From contig NZ_JAGT01000001.1 of the NCBI RefSeq assembly GCF_000526795.1, forward strand, positions 1,697,001-1,761,000: a DNA stretch of 64,000 bases, written 5' to 3'. How positions within the stretch are numbered: position 1 is the stretch's first letter; every line of letters begins with the position of its first letter. The DNA comes from Ruminococcus flavefaciens AE3010. Its GTDB lineage: Bacteria > Bacillota > Clostridia > Oscillospirales > Ruminococcaceae. Positions 35,993 to 45,995 of the stretch are shown here, one piece after another. The notes below the pieces were generated by a model. That model saw only the letters and a program-made list of their open reading frames with translations. It ran no database searches and had not been told where the DNA came from. A program made the translations under genes and the position numbers.

Positions 35993-36727
35993 ATGAAAAT
36001 AAACGCTTCCGCTGCGCTGCTGACTGCGGCTGTCATGCCTTGTACGGCAGTATATGCTGCCGACAGCACAAAGATAGGCTACGGTCAGGGCACGGCTGTC
36101 GATGAGAACAACCGTCCCGTAGACGCAGTGCAGTTCAACAGCCGATTCGGCGACCTTGATGCCTTCGCCCTGTCGGAGGACGACAAAAGAATAATCATCA
36201 CCTTTGATCAGGGCTATGAAAACGGCTATACCGCCAAGATACTGGATACACTGAAAGAAAAGGACGTTCAGGCGATATTCTTTCTGACAGGTCCTTATGC
36301 CAAAACAGAGCAGGCACTTGTAAAGCGTATGATAGACGAGGGACATATCCTCGGAAATCACGGTATGACACACGCAAGTCTGCCGACGCTCTGCGATGAG
36401 GACGCAAAGAAAGAGATAATGTCGCTCCACGACTATGTCACAGACAACTACGGCTATGAGATGCAGTACTTCCGCTGTCCATGCGGAGAGTACTCCGAAA
36501 GAGCACTTGAGACCGTACAGAGCTGCGGCTACAAGACCTTGTTCTGGAGCAGCGCCTATGTGGACTGGAATACCGACTGCCAGCCGTCACCTGCAGAGGG
36601 ACTTAAAAAGCTTACCGACACAGCACACGGCGGAGAGATACTTCTTCTCCACTCTGTCTCTGCAACAAATGCAGAGATACTGGGCGACCTGATAGACGCT
36701 TTCCGTGCAAAGGGCTTTAAGGTATAA
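35993..36727 (+). CDS. Polysaccharide deacetylase, PdaA-like
   Basis: A 244-residue secreted enzyme with a signal peptide (1-23) and a NodB-homology domain. Motif 1 is TFDQGYENGY, where the canonical TFDDG second Asp is Gln; motif 2 is GNHGMTH (His ligands H123, H127). A later FRCPCGEYSE matches the PdaA FR-P-G--SE pattern, suggesting a muramic-acid deacetylase of peptidoglycan. The ATG at 35993 has a GAGGT site 8 nt upstream; ATG 35987 is too close. B. subtilis PdaA makes spore-cortex muramic lactam. Confidence 0.88.
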   Translation: MKINASAALLTAAVMPCTAVYAADSTKIGYGQGTAVDENNRPVDAVQFNSRFGDLDAFALSEDDKRIIITFDQGYENGYTAKILDTLKEKDVQAIFFLTGPYAKTEQALVKRMIDEGHILGNHGMTHASLPTLCDEDAKKEIMSLHDYVTDNYGYEMQYFRCPCGEYSERALETVQSCGYKTLFWSSAYVDWNTDCQPSPAEGLKKLTDTAHGGEILLLHSVSATNAEILGDLIDAFRAKGFKV

Positions 36728-36739
36728 AAAAATTTATAA

Positions 36740-36968
36740 GGGACGCCTTCACTTGCAAGGCGTCCCCTCTAAAAAAAACAGTCCACTGGACTGTTTTTTT
36801 ATTCACCCCTTGCGAAGCGCCTGACGTAATCGGGGCTCTGCCCCGCGTCCCCGCAAGGGCTGTCCCCCTAATCGGGTCCGTCCCCTCTGTCGCGTTGCGA
36901 CATCTCCCCACCCTGTGGGGAGTCACCCTTGACCTGACCAAAGGGAGTATACTCCCTTTGGAATCCCA
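36740..36968. repeat. Mosaic palindrome island 1
   Basis: About 230 bp with modules also seen at 40191, 50487 and 56809: GGGACGCC-x-GGCGTCCC, AAAACAGTCCACTGGACTG, GTCCCCTCTGTCGCGTTGC with its palindrome GACATCTCCCC-x-GGGGAGTCACC, and CAAAGGGA-x-TCCCTTTGG. The deacetylase gene ends before it and a DUF11-like gene ends after it. No gene is seen here. Confidence 0.8.
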
Positions 36969-37040
36969 TTATTAGTTAAAACAGACTTAGACGACAAACA
37001 GAATGGGGCGATATATAATATCGCCCCCAATAATGGTATT

Positions 37041-37898
37041 TTAAGCTAATCTGCCCTTGATGATGATAGTGCTTACCCCTGCCTGTGCAGTCCACTCACC
37101 TGTATCCTCGTTCTGGATAAACTGAGCAGCAGGCACGGTTATCTGACCGTCAATACTTGTGAATACGCCAGTATCCGGATCATAAGCATAATTAGTACCC
37201 GATGCCCAAGCCTCACCGTTGAACTCGGCTGTGAGCTCTGTGAGCGCAGGTGTAAAGGTATCGCTGAACACCACATTACTGTCTGCTTCCACGGGAACTG
37301 CGCCGAAGTTCTGGATAACAAAGGTGTATGTCACCTCGCCGTTCTCCTCAACAGCAGCAGGGCTCAGGGACTTGCTGATAGCAAGGTCTACTCCCTCAGC
37401 ATAGGCAATTGTCTCTGACGCTGTTATGGGAGTAAATCCCTCGCCGCTGACAGTTGCTGTATTGACTATCTCCGCCTCGTCACCGAGGGGAGCAAAGCTG
37501 TTTGTATCGGCTGAATAAATTAGCATTGCATTGCCGCCTGCGGGTACGTTGATACCTGTGACAGTAAGGGGCGATGTGGAGACCACAACAGGGTCAGCCT
37601 GTGCAACGCCGTTTACATAGTAAGTGAGAGAACCCTCACTGTAGGTAAGCGGCACAGCAGTACCACTTTCCCCGAAGCTGTATTCGCCGAGATCATCGGT
37701 AACTGTAAGGTCTCTGTAGCATGAAGAGCCTGTATTCACTATGCTGATGATATAGACGTTCTCGCTGTCTGCGATATAGGTGTCTGAGACAGCGTTCTTT
37801 GTAACAGAAAGCACGTCGATTATCTCGCCTGCGGTTATATTAGAACTTGTAACTGTACCGTTATAGGACAGTGTAGCCTGATTAAAAAAAGTTGCCAT
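37041..37898 (-). CDS. DUF11-like conserved-repeat protein
   Basis: A 285-residue protein starting MATFFNQATLSYNG, with a C-terminal DUF11/conserved repeat (about 170-285; VDLAISKSLSPAAVEENGEV, then TYTFVIQNFGAVPV and FSDTF). No signal peptide or anchor is visible, although such repeats are common in surface proteins. Family resemblance to a Firmicutes DUF11 group is recalled. The start is ATG 37898 after GGAGG. The beta-rich N-terminal part resembles the same repeat at low similarity. Confidence 0.78.
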   Translation of the reverse strand: MATFFNQATLSYNGTVTSSNITAGEIIDVLSVTKNAVSDTYIADSENVYIISIVNTGSSCYRDLTVTDDLGEYSFGESGTAVPLTYSEGSLTYYVNGVAQADPVVVSTSPLTVTGINVPAGGNAMLIYSADTNSFAPLGDEAEIVNTATVSGEGFTPITASETIAYAEGVDLAISKSLSPAAVEENGEVTYTFVIQNFGAVPVEADSNVVFSDTFTPALTELTAEFNGEAWASGTNYAYDPDTGVFTSIDGQITVPAAQFIQNEDTGEWTAQAGVSTIIIKGRLA

Positions 37899-38000
37899 AT
37901 AATATCCTCCATATGGCGGAAGCTCCGCCGTACTAAGGGAGGGAGTCCCCTCCCTCAATGGTATTATATGACAACTATGCGTTTAGCGTTACTTGATAGG

Positions 38001-38152
38001 CGGGCGGATAATATTCGCCCCTACACTTAAATTCTGAGTTAAGAGTTGAGAGTGTAGAGTTGAGAGTTTATGTGTTCGCTGCGCTCACTATCTTGTAGAG
38101 GCGGCGTTTCGCCGCCCGCAAGAAATCGGGCGCCCAAAGGGCGCCCCTAATA
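38001..38152. repeat. Palindromes and heptad array downstream of uvrB
   Basis: Contains a GGCGGATAATATTCGCC palindrome (38001-38024), a GAGTTAAGAGTTGAGAG heptad-like run (38035-38070), GGCGGCGTTTCGCCGCC (38100-38118) and GGGCGCCCAAAGGGCGCCC (38128-38146). No gene is seen. Confidence 0.78.
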
Positions 38153-38163
38153 GCTAACGGCTC

Positions 38164-38194
38164 AATAATAATTTTGCAAAGCAAAATTATTATT
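38164..38194. terminator. AT-rich palindrome at the uvrB 3' end
   Basis: A perfect 14-bp stem AATAATAATTTTGC / GCAAAATTATTATT with a 3-nt loop, which overlaps the uvrB stop codon. It may act as a weak terminator; GC is low. Confidence 0.45.
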
Positions 38195-40151
38195 TTTCCT
38201 GAAGCTCTTTGATCTTGTCGCGGAGATATGCTGCATGCTCGAATTCAAGCAGCTTCGCCGCATTTTTCATCTCCACCGTGAGCTTGTCGATAAGGCGCTG
38301 CTTCTCCGCAGCGGACAGCTTCTTCTTTTTTGTCTTTTCCTCCACTTTGTTCTTGGAGGTTATCTCCAGAACGTCGCGGACGTCCTTGATGATAGTCTTC
38401 GGAACGATGCCGTGCTCCTCGTTGAACTTCATCTGCAATGAGCGGCGGCGCTCGGTCTCCGTTATAGCACGCTCCATAGAGCCCGTAACGCTGTCGGCGT
38501 ACATTATTACCTGTCCGCCTGCATTTCTCGCCGCACGACCAATAGTCTGTATCAGTGATGTCTCGCTTCTCAGGAAGCCCTCCTTGTCGGCGTCAAGTAT
38601 GGCGATAAGGCTTACCTCGGGGATATCAAGTCCCTCACGGAGCAGGTTTATTCCCACAAGAACATCAAACACGCCCTCGCGGAGATCCTTGATTATCTCC
38701 ATACGCTCGATAGTGTCGATGTCGTGGTGAAGATAGCGCACCTTTACACCCAGCTTCTCATAGTAGGACGTTAAGTCCTCAGCCATTTTCTTGGTGAGTG
38801 TAGTGACCAGTACACGCTCCTTACGTGCAACACGCTCGTTTATCTCGGAAAGCAGGTCGTCCACCTGTCCGTGGGTGGGCTTTACGATTATCTCAGGGTC
38901 AACAAGTCCCGTAGGACGAATGACCTGCTCAACTATGGTATCGGTCTTTTCACGCTCTATCTGTCCGGGAGTTGCGCTGACGTATATCGCCTGATGTATA
39001 TGAGCGTTGAACTCGTCAAAATTCAGCGGACGGTTGTCCATAGCGCTGGGCAGACGGAAGCCGAAGTCCACAAGGGTGGTCTTTCTGGCGCGGTCGCCTG
39101 CATACATGGCGCGGACTTGGGGCAGTGTGACATGGCTCTCGTCAACAATGAGGAGGAAGTCCTCGGGAAAATGATCCATGAGCGTCAGCGGAGTGCTCCC
39201 CGCGGGACGTCCTGCCAGTACACGGGAGTAGTTCTCCACGCCGCTGCAATAGCCCACCTCACGTAGCATTTCCATGTCGTAGTGGGTGCGCTGCTCGATA
39301 CGCTGAGCTTCTATGAGCTTGTTATTCTGCCGGAAGTAGTCTATGCGCTCCGCAAGCTCGCGGTCTATCTCGGTAAGTGCCGATTCAAGCTTTTCGTCGC
39401 CCACAACATAGTGAGAAGCGGGGAAAATAGCCGCATGAGAGACTACTGCCTTGACCTCGCCTGTCACAACGTTCACCTCGGAGATACGGTCTATCTCGTC
39501 GCCGAAGTACTCAACGCGTACAGCAGTATCACTGGACATTGCAGGGAATATCTCCACAACATCGCCGCGGACGCGGAACCTGTTACGCTCAAAGGCTATG
39601 TCATTGCGCTCGTAGCGAATCTTCACAAGCTCGTTTATGAGCTGATCGCGGGGCTTTTCGGCGCCCTGACGAATGGAAACGCACATGGAACGGTACTCCT
39701 CGGGGCTTCCGAGGGAGTAGATGCAGGACACACTTGCAACTATAATAACATCGCGGCGCTCCGCAAGAGCCGTGGTGGCGGAGTGGCGGAGCTTATCTAT
39801 CTCGTCGTTTATGGAGGAGTCCTTTTCGATGTAGCTGTCGGTGCTTGGCACATAGGCTTCGGGCTGATAGTAGTCGTAATAGGACACGAAGTACTCCACG
39901 GCATTATCGGGGAAGAATTCGCGGAACTCCGAGCAGAGCTGAGCTGCAAGTATCTTGTTGTGAGCAAGTACGAGGGTAGGCTTGTTCACACGGGCGATGA
40001 CGTTCGCCATGGTGAAGGTCTTGCCCGAGCCAGTAACGCCGAGAAGTATCTGCTCCTTTTTGCCCGAGTTTATGCCGTTTACGAGCTTGTCGATAGCCTG
40101 CGGCTGATCGCCTGCGGGAGCGTAGTTTGAACATAGCTTGAAGTGATCCAT
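38190..40151 (-). CDS. uvrB: Excinuclease ABC subunit B
   Basis: A 653-residue UvrB, the helicase-like damage verifier of nucleotide excision repair. Walker A is [11 protein letters not shown], the DEAD-like box is VDESHVT, the beta-hairpin region shows [12 protein letters not shown], and helicase motif VI appears as [13 protein letters not shown] motif ends the protein ([15 protein letters not shown]), where UvrC binds. I start at ATG 40151 (AAAGG upstream); the longer frame to 40310 runs into the repeat island and is not coding. Confidence 0.98.
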   Translation of the reverse strand: MDHFKLCSNYAPAGDQPQAIDKLVNGINSGKKEQILLGVTGSGKTFTMANVIARVNKPTLVLAHNKILAAQLCSEFREFFPDNAVEYFVSYYDYYQPEAYVPSTDSYIEKDSSINDEIDKLRHSATTALAERRDVIIVASVSCIYSLGSPEEYRSMCVSIRQGAEKPRDQLINELVKIRYERNDIAFERNRFRVRGDVVEIFPAMSSDTAVRVEYFGDEIDRISEVNVVTGEVKAVVSHAAIFPASHYVVGDEKLESALTEIDRELAERIDYFRQNNKLIEAQRIEQRTHYDMEMLREVGYCSGVENYSRVLAGRPAGSTPLTLMDHFPEDFLLIVDESHVTLPQVRAMYAGDRARKTTLVDFGFRLPSAMDNRPLNFDEFNAHIHQAIYVSATPGQIEREKTDTIVEQVIRPTGLVDPEIIVKPTHGQVDDLLSEINERVARKERVLVTTLTKKMAEDLTSYYEKLGVKVRYLHHDIDTIERMEIIKDLREGVFDVLVGINLLREGLDIPEVSLIAILDADKEGFLRSETSLIQTIGRAARNAGGQVIMYADSVTGSMERAITETERRRSLQMKFNEEHGIVPKTIIKDVRDVLEITSKNKVEEKTKKKKLSAAEKQRLIDKLTVEMKNAAKLLEFEHAAYLRDKIKELQEK

Positions 40152-40190
40152 ATAATTACCTTTCTGAAAAAAGTGGTTGAACGTATGAAA

Positions 40191-40368
40191 GGGATTCCAA
40201 AGGGACTGTGTTCCTTTGGCGGAGTCCAGAGGCAGCGCCTCTGGTCGCTGTTCACAGCTTTTAAAGAACAGCGAAATATTCCGAAGGCGCTCCGCAAGGG
40301 TGAATTTCAAAAACAGTCCGGTGGACTGTTTTTGAAAGAGGGACGCCCTGCAAGTGAGGGCGTCCCTT
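40191..40368. repeat. Mosaic palindrome island 2
   Basis: Shares modules with the islands at 36740, 50487 and 56809: GGGATTCCAAAGGGA, AAAAACAGTCC-x-GGACTGTTTTT and GGGACGCC-x-GGCGTCCC. It lies between uvrB and a small membrane protein gene. Confidence 0.78.
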
Positions 40369-40375
40369 AATGGCT

Positions 40376-40651
40376 TTATTTTAAGCCGAAGTAATCAAGA
40401 AAGTCAGGAAAAATATTTTCCAGCTTGCCGCTTAGCCTGAAATAGACATATACCGCACAGCCGAGTATCAGACTTATCAAAATCCCATAGACAACTCTTA
40501 TTTCATAGATTCTTGAAAAAAATCCTTCTTCTTTATAATAAAAGAATCTTTTTTTCTTTATCTGTGATTTATTACGGTCATTTATTATACGCTTTGCCAG
40601 AAGAAGAGCAGAAACAATTCCTATCAAAATTACTATAACAACATCGTACAT
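40376..40651 (-). CDS. Small two-helix membrane protein, unknown
   Basis: A 91-residue protein with hydrophobic helices at about 4-22 ([16 protein letters not shown]) and 53-74 ([18 protein letters not shown]), joined by a basic loop. ATG 40651 follows AAAGGAAA. I recognise no family. It is upstream of uvrB in the same direction but separated by a repeat island. Confidence 0.6.
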   Translation of the reverse strand: MYDVVIVILIGIVSALLLAKRIINDRNKSQIKKKRFFYYKEEGFFSRIYEIRVVYGILISLILGCAVYVYFRLSGKLENIFPDFLDYFGLK

Positions 40652-40679
40652 ATTGTTTCCTTTCAAGGCTAAGGACTAT

Positions 40680-40735
40680 CGGGCGGATAATATCCGCCCC
40701 TGCTGTGGGCTGTCGAGGACGCCAGCCCCTACAGG
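40680..40735. repeat. Two short palindromes between small ORF and carB
   Basis: GGGCGGATAATATCCGCCC (40680-40700) and GCTGTCGAGGACGCCAGC (about 40708-40730), both with a CCCCTAC- or CCCCTGC-type edge. Confidence 0.75.
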
Positions 40736-40736
40736 T

Positions 40737-43700
40737 TTATATCTTGGTGATGTCAACTAATTCAACGTCGTTGATAGTTCTGCCCGATTCGAGCACCTTG
40801 ACCAACGATTTTGCCGTATCTATGGCAGTCAGACTGCATATAGAACGCTCAATGGACTTTCTTCTCATCTTAACGCTGTCACGCTCGGGAAGTCTGCCCT
40901 TTGCGGATGTGGATATTACATAGTGGATCTTGCCGCTGTCAAGAAGAGTCTCCACGTTTGGCTCGCCGTCGGATATCTTGCGGACAAGATTTGCCGCTAT
41001 CATGTTCCTGTGGAGAACGCTCTGTGTACCCGATGTGGCGTAGAGCTCAAAGCCCATCTGCTCGAACTTATCCGCAATGGGAAGTATCTCCCTCTTGTCG
41101 CTGTCACGTACCGAGATAAGAACTCCGCCCTCGCGCTTGAGGTCAAAGCCTGCGGCGATAAGTCCCTTGAGGAGCGCGTCCTCAAGATTTCTGCCGATAC
41201 CGAGACACTCACCTGTGGACTTCATCTCAGGACCGAGCATTGTGTCAACGTCAGTGAGCTTCTCGAACGAGAATACGGGAACCTTTACTGCAACATAGTC
41301 ACCTGCGGGATAAAGTCCGCTCTCGTAGCCCATATCTTTCAGCTTTGCGCCGAACATTATCTTTGTTGCGATATCGACCATTGGGATACCCGTAACCTTG
41401 CTGATATAAGGAACAGTTCTCGATGAACGTGGGTTTACCTCGATAACGAATACCTCATGGTTGTACACAACGTACTGTATATTCACAAGACCGATAACGT
41501 TGAGCTCCTTGGAGAGAAGCCTTGTGTACTCAACGATTATACGCTTGATACGCTCGGAAAGATGCTGTGCAGGGTAGATAGATATGGAGTCGCCCGAATG
41601 AACGCCTGCGCGCTCGATATGCTCCATGATACCGGGGATAAGGAAGTCCTCGCCGTCGCAGATAGCGTCAACTTCAACCTCAGTACCCATCATATACTTG
41701 TCGATAAGGACGGGGTTCTCTATATTATGGCTCATGATGATGCCCATATACTCCTTGACGTCAGCGTCGGAGTGAGCGATTATCATGTTCTGGCCGCCGA
41801 GAACGTAGGACGGACGGAGAAGCACGGGATAGCCCAAGTCATTGGCTGCTTTGAGAGCTTCCTCGGTGTTCATTACTGTATGTCCCGCAGGACGTGGTAT
41901 ACCGCACTTTTCAAGTACCTCGTCGAAGCGCTCTCTGTCCTCTGCAGCGTCTATCATGTCAGCGGAGGTACCGAGAATACGAACGCCCATATCAGACAGG
42001 TAACGTGTCAGCTTGATAGCGGTCTGTCCGCCGAACTGTACCACAACGCCGTAGGGCTGCTCGGTCTCGATAATTGACTGAACGTCCTCCTTGGTAAGCG
42101 GGTCGAAGTAAAGTCTGTCGCCTGTATCGAAGTCGGTGGAAACGGTCTCTGGGTTGTTGTTGCAGATAACAGCCTCGTAGCCAAGCTCTTTCAGCGTCCA
42201 TACGCAGTGTACCGAGCAGTAGTCGAACTCGATGCCCTGACCGATACGGATAGGTCCCGAGCCGAATACGATGACCTTTTTCTTGCCCTTGTCGGTGCGC
42301 TCGATGAACTGCTTTGCCTCGTTCTCCTCGTCAAAGGTGGAGTAGAAGTAGGGAGTCTCAGCCTTGAACTCGCCTGCGCAGGTATCTACCATTTTGTATA
42401 CGGCGCTCTTGTGCTTGGGGCACTTCTGTCCCGAAATGCGCTCGATAGTGCTGTCAAGGTAGCCGTACTGCTTTGCGATATCGTACTTTTCCTCGGTGAG
42501 CTCGCCCTCTGCAAGCCATTTTTCAAGCTCTACAAGGTTCAGCAGCTTATAGAGGAACCAGTTGTCTATCATGGTTATCTCGTGTATCTCCTCGGGAGTG
42601 ATACCGCGCTTTAATGCCTCGAATACACAGAATGAGCGCTCATCGTCGATAACGTGGAGCTTCTCACGTATCTCCTCTGTGGAGAGCTTTGCAAGCTTTT
42701 TCAGGTTCATGGTGTCAAGACCAAGCTCGATAGAGCGGACAGCCTTCATCATAGCCTGCTCGAAACTTGTACCTATAGCCATTACCTCGCCTGTAGCCTT
42801 CATCTGAGTACCGAGGGTACGCTTTGCGTAAACGAACTTATCGAAAGCCCACTTTGGGAACTTGATTACAACATAGTCCAGTGCAGGTTCAAAGCAGGCG
42901 TAGGTCTTGCCTGTTACCTGATTGATGATCTCGTCGAGAGTATAGCCGATAGCTATCTTAGCGGCAGTCTTTGCGATAGGATAGCCGGTAGCCTTTGAAG
43001 CAAGTGCGGAAGAACGTGAAACTCTGGGGTTTACCTCGATAACAGCGTACTTGAAGCTTGTTGGGTGAAGTGCGAACTGACAGTTGCAGCCGCCCTCGAC
43101 TTTAAGCTCCTTGATGATATTGATAGCCGCTGTACGGAGCATCTGGTACTCTCTGTCGCTGAGAGTTACAGCTGGCGCGATAACGATACTGTCGCCTGTG
43201 TGAACGCCTACAGGGTCGAAGTTCTCCATAGAGCATACGGTGATTACATTGCCCTTTGCGTCACGTATGACCTCAAACTCTATCTCCTTCCAGCCGCTGA
43301 TACACTTCTCCACCAGTATCTGTGTGATAGGTGAAAGGCGAAGTCCGTTTGTAGCGATGTCGCGGAGCTCTGCTTCGTTCTGAGCGATACCGCCGCCTGT
43401 TCCGCCAAGTGTGAATGCAGGGCGAACAATAACGGGATAGTGTATAACCTGTGCGAAGTCAACGGCGTCCTCAACGTTCTCGACCACCTTTGAAGGGATA
43501 CAGGGCTCGCCTATCTTCTCCATGGTGTCCTTGAAAGCCTGTCTGTCCTCAGCCTTGTGGATAGTCTCGGGGTCTGCGCCGAGAAGCTTTACATTGTGGC
43601 TGTCAAGGAAGCCCTCCTCGGCAAGCTGCATGGACAGTGTAAGACCTGTCTGTCCGCCGAGGGTGGAGAGAAGACTGTCGGGCTTTTCTATTTCAATGAT

Positions 43701-43928
43701 ACGCTTGATAACGTCAAGTGTAAGGGGTTCGATGTAGACCTTGTCTGCCATAGCCTTGTCGGTCATAATGGTAGCAGGGTTTGAGTTTACCAGGACTACT
43801 TCCAGTCCCTCCTGTTTAAGTGCGCGGCAAGCCTGTGTGCCTGCGTAGTCAAATTCGGCAGCCTGTCCGATAACGATAGGACCTGAGCCGATAACCAGTA
43901 CCTTTTTTATATCACTTCTGAGTGGCAT
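40737..43928 (-). CDS. carB: Carbamoyl phosphate synthase large subunit
   Basis: A 1063-residue enzyme that makes carbamoyl phosphate from bicarbonate, ammonia (from CarA) and two ATP, feeding pyrimidines and arginine. Two homologous ATP-grasp halves begin with VLVIGSGPIVIGQA and VIVFGSGPIRIGQG. The C-terminal MGS-like allosteric domain (about 930-1063) is present. I start at ATG 43928 after GGAGGTAATAG; a TTG at 43943 lies inside that site. It lies 100 bp downstream of carA. Confidence 0.98.
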   Translation of the reverse strand: MPLRSDIKKVLVIGSGPIVIGQAAEFDYAGTQACRALKQEGLEVVLVNSNPATIMTDKAMADKVYIEPLTLDVIKRIIEIEKPDSLLSTLGGQTGLTLSMQLAEEGFLDSHNVKLLGADPETIHKAEDRQAFKDTMEKIGEPCIPSKVVENVEDAVDFAQVIHYPVIVRPAFTLGGTGGGIAQNEAELRDIATNGLRLSPITQILVEKCISGWKEIEFEVIRDAKGNVITVCSMENFDPVGVHTGDSIVIAPAVTLSDREYQMLRTAAINIIKELKVEGGCNCQFALHPTSFKYAVIEVNPRVSRSSALASKATGYPIAKTAAKIAIGYTLDEIINQVTGKTYACFEPALDYVVIKFPKWAFDKFVYAKRTLGTQMKATGEVMAIGTSFEQAMMKAVRSIELGLDTMNLKKLAKLSTEEIREKLHVIDDERSFCVFEALKRGITPEEIHEITMIDNWFLYKLLNLVELEKWLAEGELTEEKYDIAKQYGYLDSTIERISGQKCPKHKSAVYKMVDTCAGEFKAETPYFYSTFDEENEAKQFIERTDKGKKKVIVFGSGPIRIGQGIEFDYCSVHCVWTLKELGYEAVICNNNPETVSTDFDTGDRLYFDPLTKEDVQSIIETEQPYGVVVQFGGQTAIKLTRYLSDMGVRILGTSADMIDAAEDRERFDEVLEKCGIPRPAGHTVMNTEEALKAANDLGYPVLLRPSYVLGGQNMIIAHSDADVKEYMGIIMSHNIENPVLIDKYMMGTEVEVDAICDGEDFLIPGIMEHIERAGVHSGDSISIYPAQHLSERIKRIIVEYTRLLSKELNVIGLVNIQYVVYNHEVFVIEVNPRSSRTVPYISKVTGIPMVDIATKIMFGAKLKDMGYESGLYPAGDYVAVKVPVFSFEKLTDVDTMLGPEMKSTGECLGIGRNLEDALLKGLIAAGFDLKREGGVLISVRDSDKREILPIADKFEQMGFELYATSGTQSVLHRNMIAANLVRKISDGEPNVETLLDSGKIHYVISTSAKGRLPERDSVKMRRKSIERSICSLTAIDTAKSLVKVLESGRTINDVELVDITKI

Positions 43929-43943
43929 TTCTATTACCTCCAA

Positions 43944-44042
43944 ATATTTAGAATTGAGAATTTAGAATTGAAAATTTAGAATTATTGTGTCAGCTACGCT
44001 GACCTATTTAATTCTACATTCTCCATTCTCAATTCTCCATTG
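43944..44042. repeat. Tandem arrays between carA and carB
   Basis: TTTAGAATTGAGAA/TTTAGAATTGAAAA units (43948-43984) and CTCAATTCTCCATT units (44010-44042) flank a GTCAGC-GCTGAC palindrome. The carA stop codon (44029-44031) lies within the second array. Confidence 0.78.
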
Positions 44043-45126
44043 ATTTAACGAATTCGTCAAACAAGTAAGCTGTATCCAGCGGACCGCCGTGTGCTTCTGG
44101 GTGGAACTGGACCGTTCTTGCGTTGACTGAGGTATAGTGTATGCCCTCGCAGGTCTTGTCGTTTGCGTTTATATGAGATACATGACCTACCGACGGATCA
44201 ATGCTGTCCCCTACTACTGCATAGCCGTGGTTCTGGCTGGTAACGTAAGTAAGACCGCTCTCCAAGTCGATAACAGGCTGATTAGCGCCTCTGTGACCGT
44301 ATTTGAGCTTCTCGGTCTTTCCGCCGTTGGCAAGAGCCATGAGCTGATGACCGAGACAGATACCGAATATGGGTATGCCAAGCTTCTGTATCTCCTTGAT
44401 ATTCTCGATTATCTCAACATTCTCGGCAGGGTCTCCGGGGCCGTTGGAGAACATTATGCCGTCGGGAGCAAGCTCCTTTATCTCAGCTGCTGTGGTGTAC
44501 GCAGGAACAACAACTACCTCGCAGCCGCGCTTTAAAAGCTCCTGTCTGATATTGCGCTTGTAACCGAAATCAAACAGCGCAACTTTAAGCTTCTTTTCCT
44601 CGGGCTCATAGGTAAGAGTCTCGGTATTGGTAACAGCCTTGACAGCGTCCTTTACCGTAAACGCACGTATCTTTTCAAGGAGCTCATCCTTCTTTGCGTA
44701 GACGTCCTCGGTGGTGATAACACCGTTCATAACGCCCACCTCACGGATAGTTCTTGTAAGGCGGCGTGTGTCGATGTTATTGATACCGACGATGTTGTGC
44801 TCCTTTAAGAAGTCGTTGATGTTGCCCTCACAGCGGAAATTCGACGGCGCGTTGCACCACTCCCTTACGATATATCCAGTTACGTAGGACTTTGCGGACT
44901 CATTGTCCTCGGAGTTCACACCGTAGTTTCCGATAAGGGGAAAGGTCTGTGTGACTATCTGTCCATAGTAGCTGGGGTCTGTGAGAGTTTCCTGATAGCC
45001 TGTGACTCCCGTAGTGAATACGACTTCACCTATGACAGTGCCTTTTGCACCGAAGCTCCTGCCCTCGAACACCTGTCCGTCGGCAAGCATAAGGTAAGCT
45101 TTTTCGCCCATGTTGAATAATGACAT
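44029..45126 (-). CDS. carA: Carbamoyl phosphate synthase small subunit
   Basis: A 365-residue glutamine amidotransferase subunit that feeds ammonia to CarB. The N-terminal CPSase domain (YLMLADGQVFEGRSFGA) is followed by a class I GATase domain with the nucleophile Cys in GICLGHQLMA and the His-Glu pair in FHPEAHGGP. AAGGAGGAA precedes the ATG. Its final residues are encoded in a repeat array, so the C-terminal tail may vary among strains. Confidence 0.97.
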   Translation of the reverse strand: MSLFNMGEKAYLMLADGQVFEGRSFGAKGTVIGEVVFTTGVTGYQETLTDPSYYGQIVTQTFPLIGNYGVNSEDNESAKSYVTGYIVREWCNAPSNFRCEGNINDFLKEHNIVGINNIDTRRLTRTIREVGVMNGVITTEDVYAKKDELLEKIRAFTVKDAVKAVTNTETLTYEPEEKKLKVALFDFGYKRNIRQELLKRGCEVVVVPAYTTAAEIKELAPDGIMFSNGPGDPAENVEIIENIKEIQKLGIPIFGICLGHQLMALANGGKTEKLKYGHRGANQPVIDLESGLTYVTSQNHGYAVVGDSIDPSVGHVSHINANDKTCEGIHYTSVNARTVQFHPEAHGGPLDTAYLFDEFVKSMEN

Positions 45127-45322
45127 TGTAAATTCCTCCTTGCGCAGAGCCTGCGCACCCTATCCATGCTGCCGCTCAGATACTTACAGCAGCTTATGTT
45201 TGTGGTGTATTATCTTTTGCTGAACGCCATTGTACAGCAAAAAAGGTAACAATGATTTTTGCGGAACGCCTCGCGGTGTTCCTGCTGTCTTAAATAAGCC
45301 CTGAGTTCCAAAAGCTGACGTT

Positions 45323-45937
45323 TCAGAACTCAAGATCATCAAAATCCATTATCTCGTCCTCAACAGTAACTTTTCCGTCTTTAATAATGTACTTTATTCT
45401 TGCCGGAATATCTGCATATATGCTTTCCCATTCATAATCCACAGGTTCCGCATCTTCAATGTACTTTACAAGCTCATCTTTAGCACTCTCATATGGTGCA
45501 AGATCAACTCCGCTGTTTTCAACAGGTAATGAATATGAAGGACCGCCCGACCCGTGGTATATTTCAATTATGTATTTATTTCCGTTTTCGTCCTCAGCAG
45601 CTATAGGGTAAGAATACATACATTCCCAGTCTTCACTAAGCGAATCATTCCTGCCAAAACGTGCCATTACCTTTCCTAAAAAAAGCGCATATTCCTTTTC
45701 GCCTGCTTTTCCTGTCTCATATATCCACTCTCCGCTGTACTGAAGTTTTCTCATTTCATTTTCTTCGTCTTTTGTTGCATTTCTGAATATAAACATGTTC
45801 TTCTCCTTGCTTGATACTTCGGTCGTAATAGTAGTTTCAGCAATTAAGTCCTTGACATTATCAGTTTCAGCATTTATCTTTCCACAACTATTCATGCAGA
45901 TCATAGTTATCAAAGATACCAAAAAAATCTTTTTCAT
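45323..45937 (-). CDS. Lipoprotein, function unknown
   Basis: A 204-residue protein with a lipoprotein signal (MKKIFLVSLITMICMNSC, Cys18) and a soluble, acidic domain with beta-like segments (YIIEIYHGSGGPSYSL). I recognise no family. It lies between carA and pyrF but is separated from both by 196 and 58 bp, and its role in the pyrimidine region is probably incidental. Confidence 0.78.
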   Translation of the reverse strand: MKKIFLVSLITMICMNSCGKINAETDNVKDLIAETTITTEVSSKEKNMFIFRNATKDEENEMRKLQYSGEWIYETGKAGEKEYALFLGKVMARFGRNDSLSEDWECMYSYPIAAEDENGNKYIIEIYHGSGGPSYSLPVENSGVDLAPYESAKDELVKYIEDAEPVDYEWESIYADIPARIKYIIKDGKVTVEDEIMDFDDLEF

Positions 45938-45958
45938 AATAATTTATATACAAGGAAA

Positions 45959-45985
45959 CGGGACGTCGAGGACGCCGTCCCCTAC
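45959..45985. repeat. Short palindrome of the CCCCTAC family
   Basis: GGGACGTCGAGGACGCCGTCCC type palindrome next to the pyrF stop codon. Confidence 0.75.
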
Positions 45986-45995
45986 TGCGTTGTAC

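Noticed and set aside
40152..40310. Extended start for uvrB
   Set aside because: The extra 53 codons derive from the repeat island, and [18 protein letters not shown] is the usual UvrB start.
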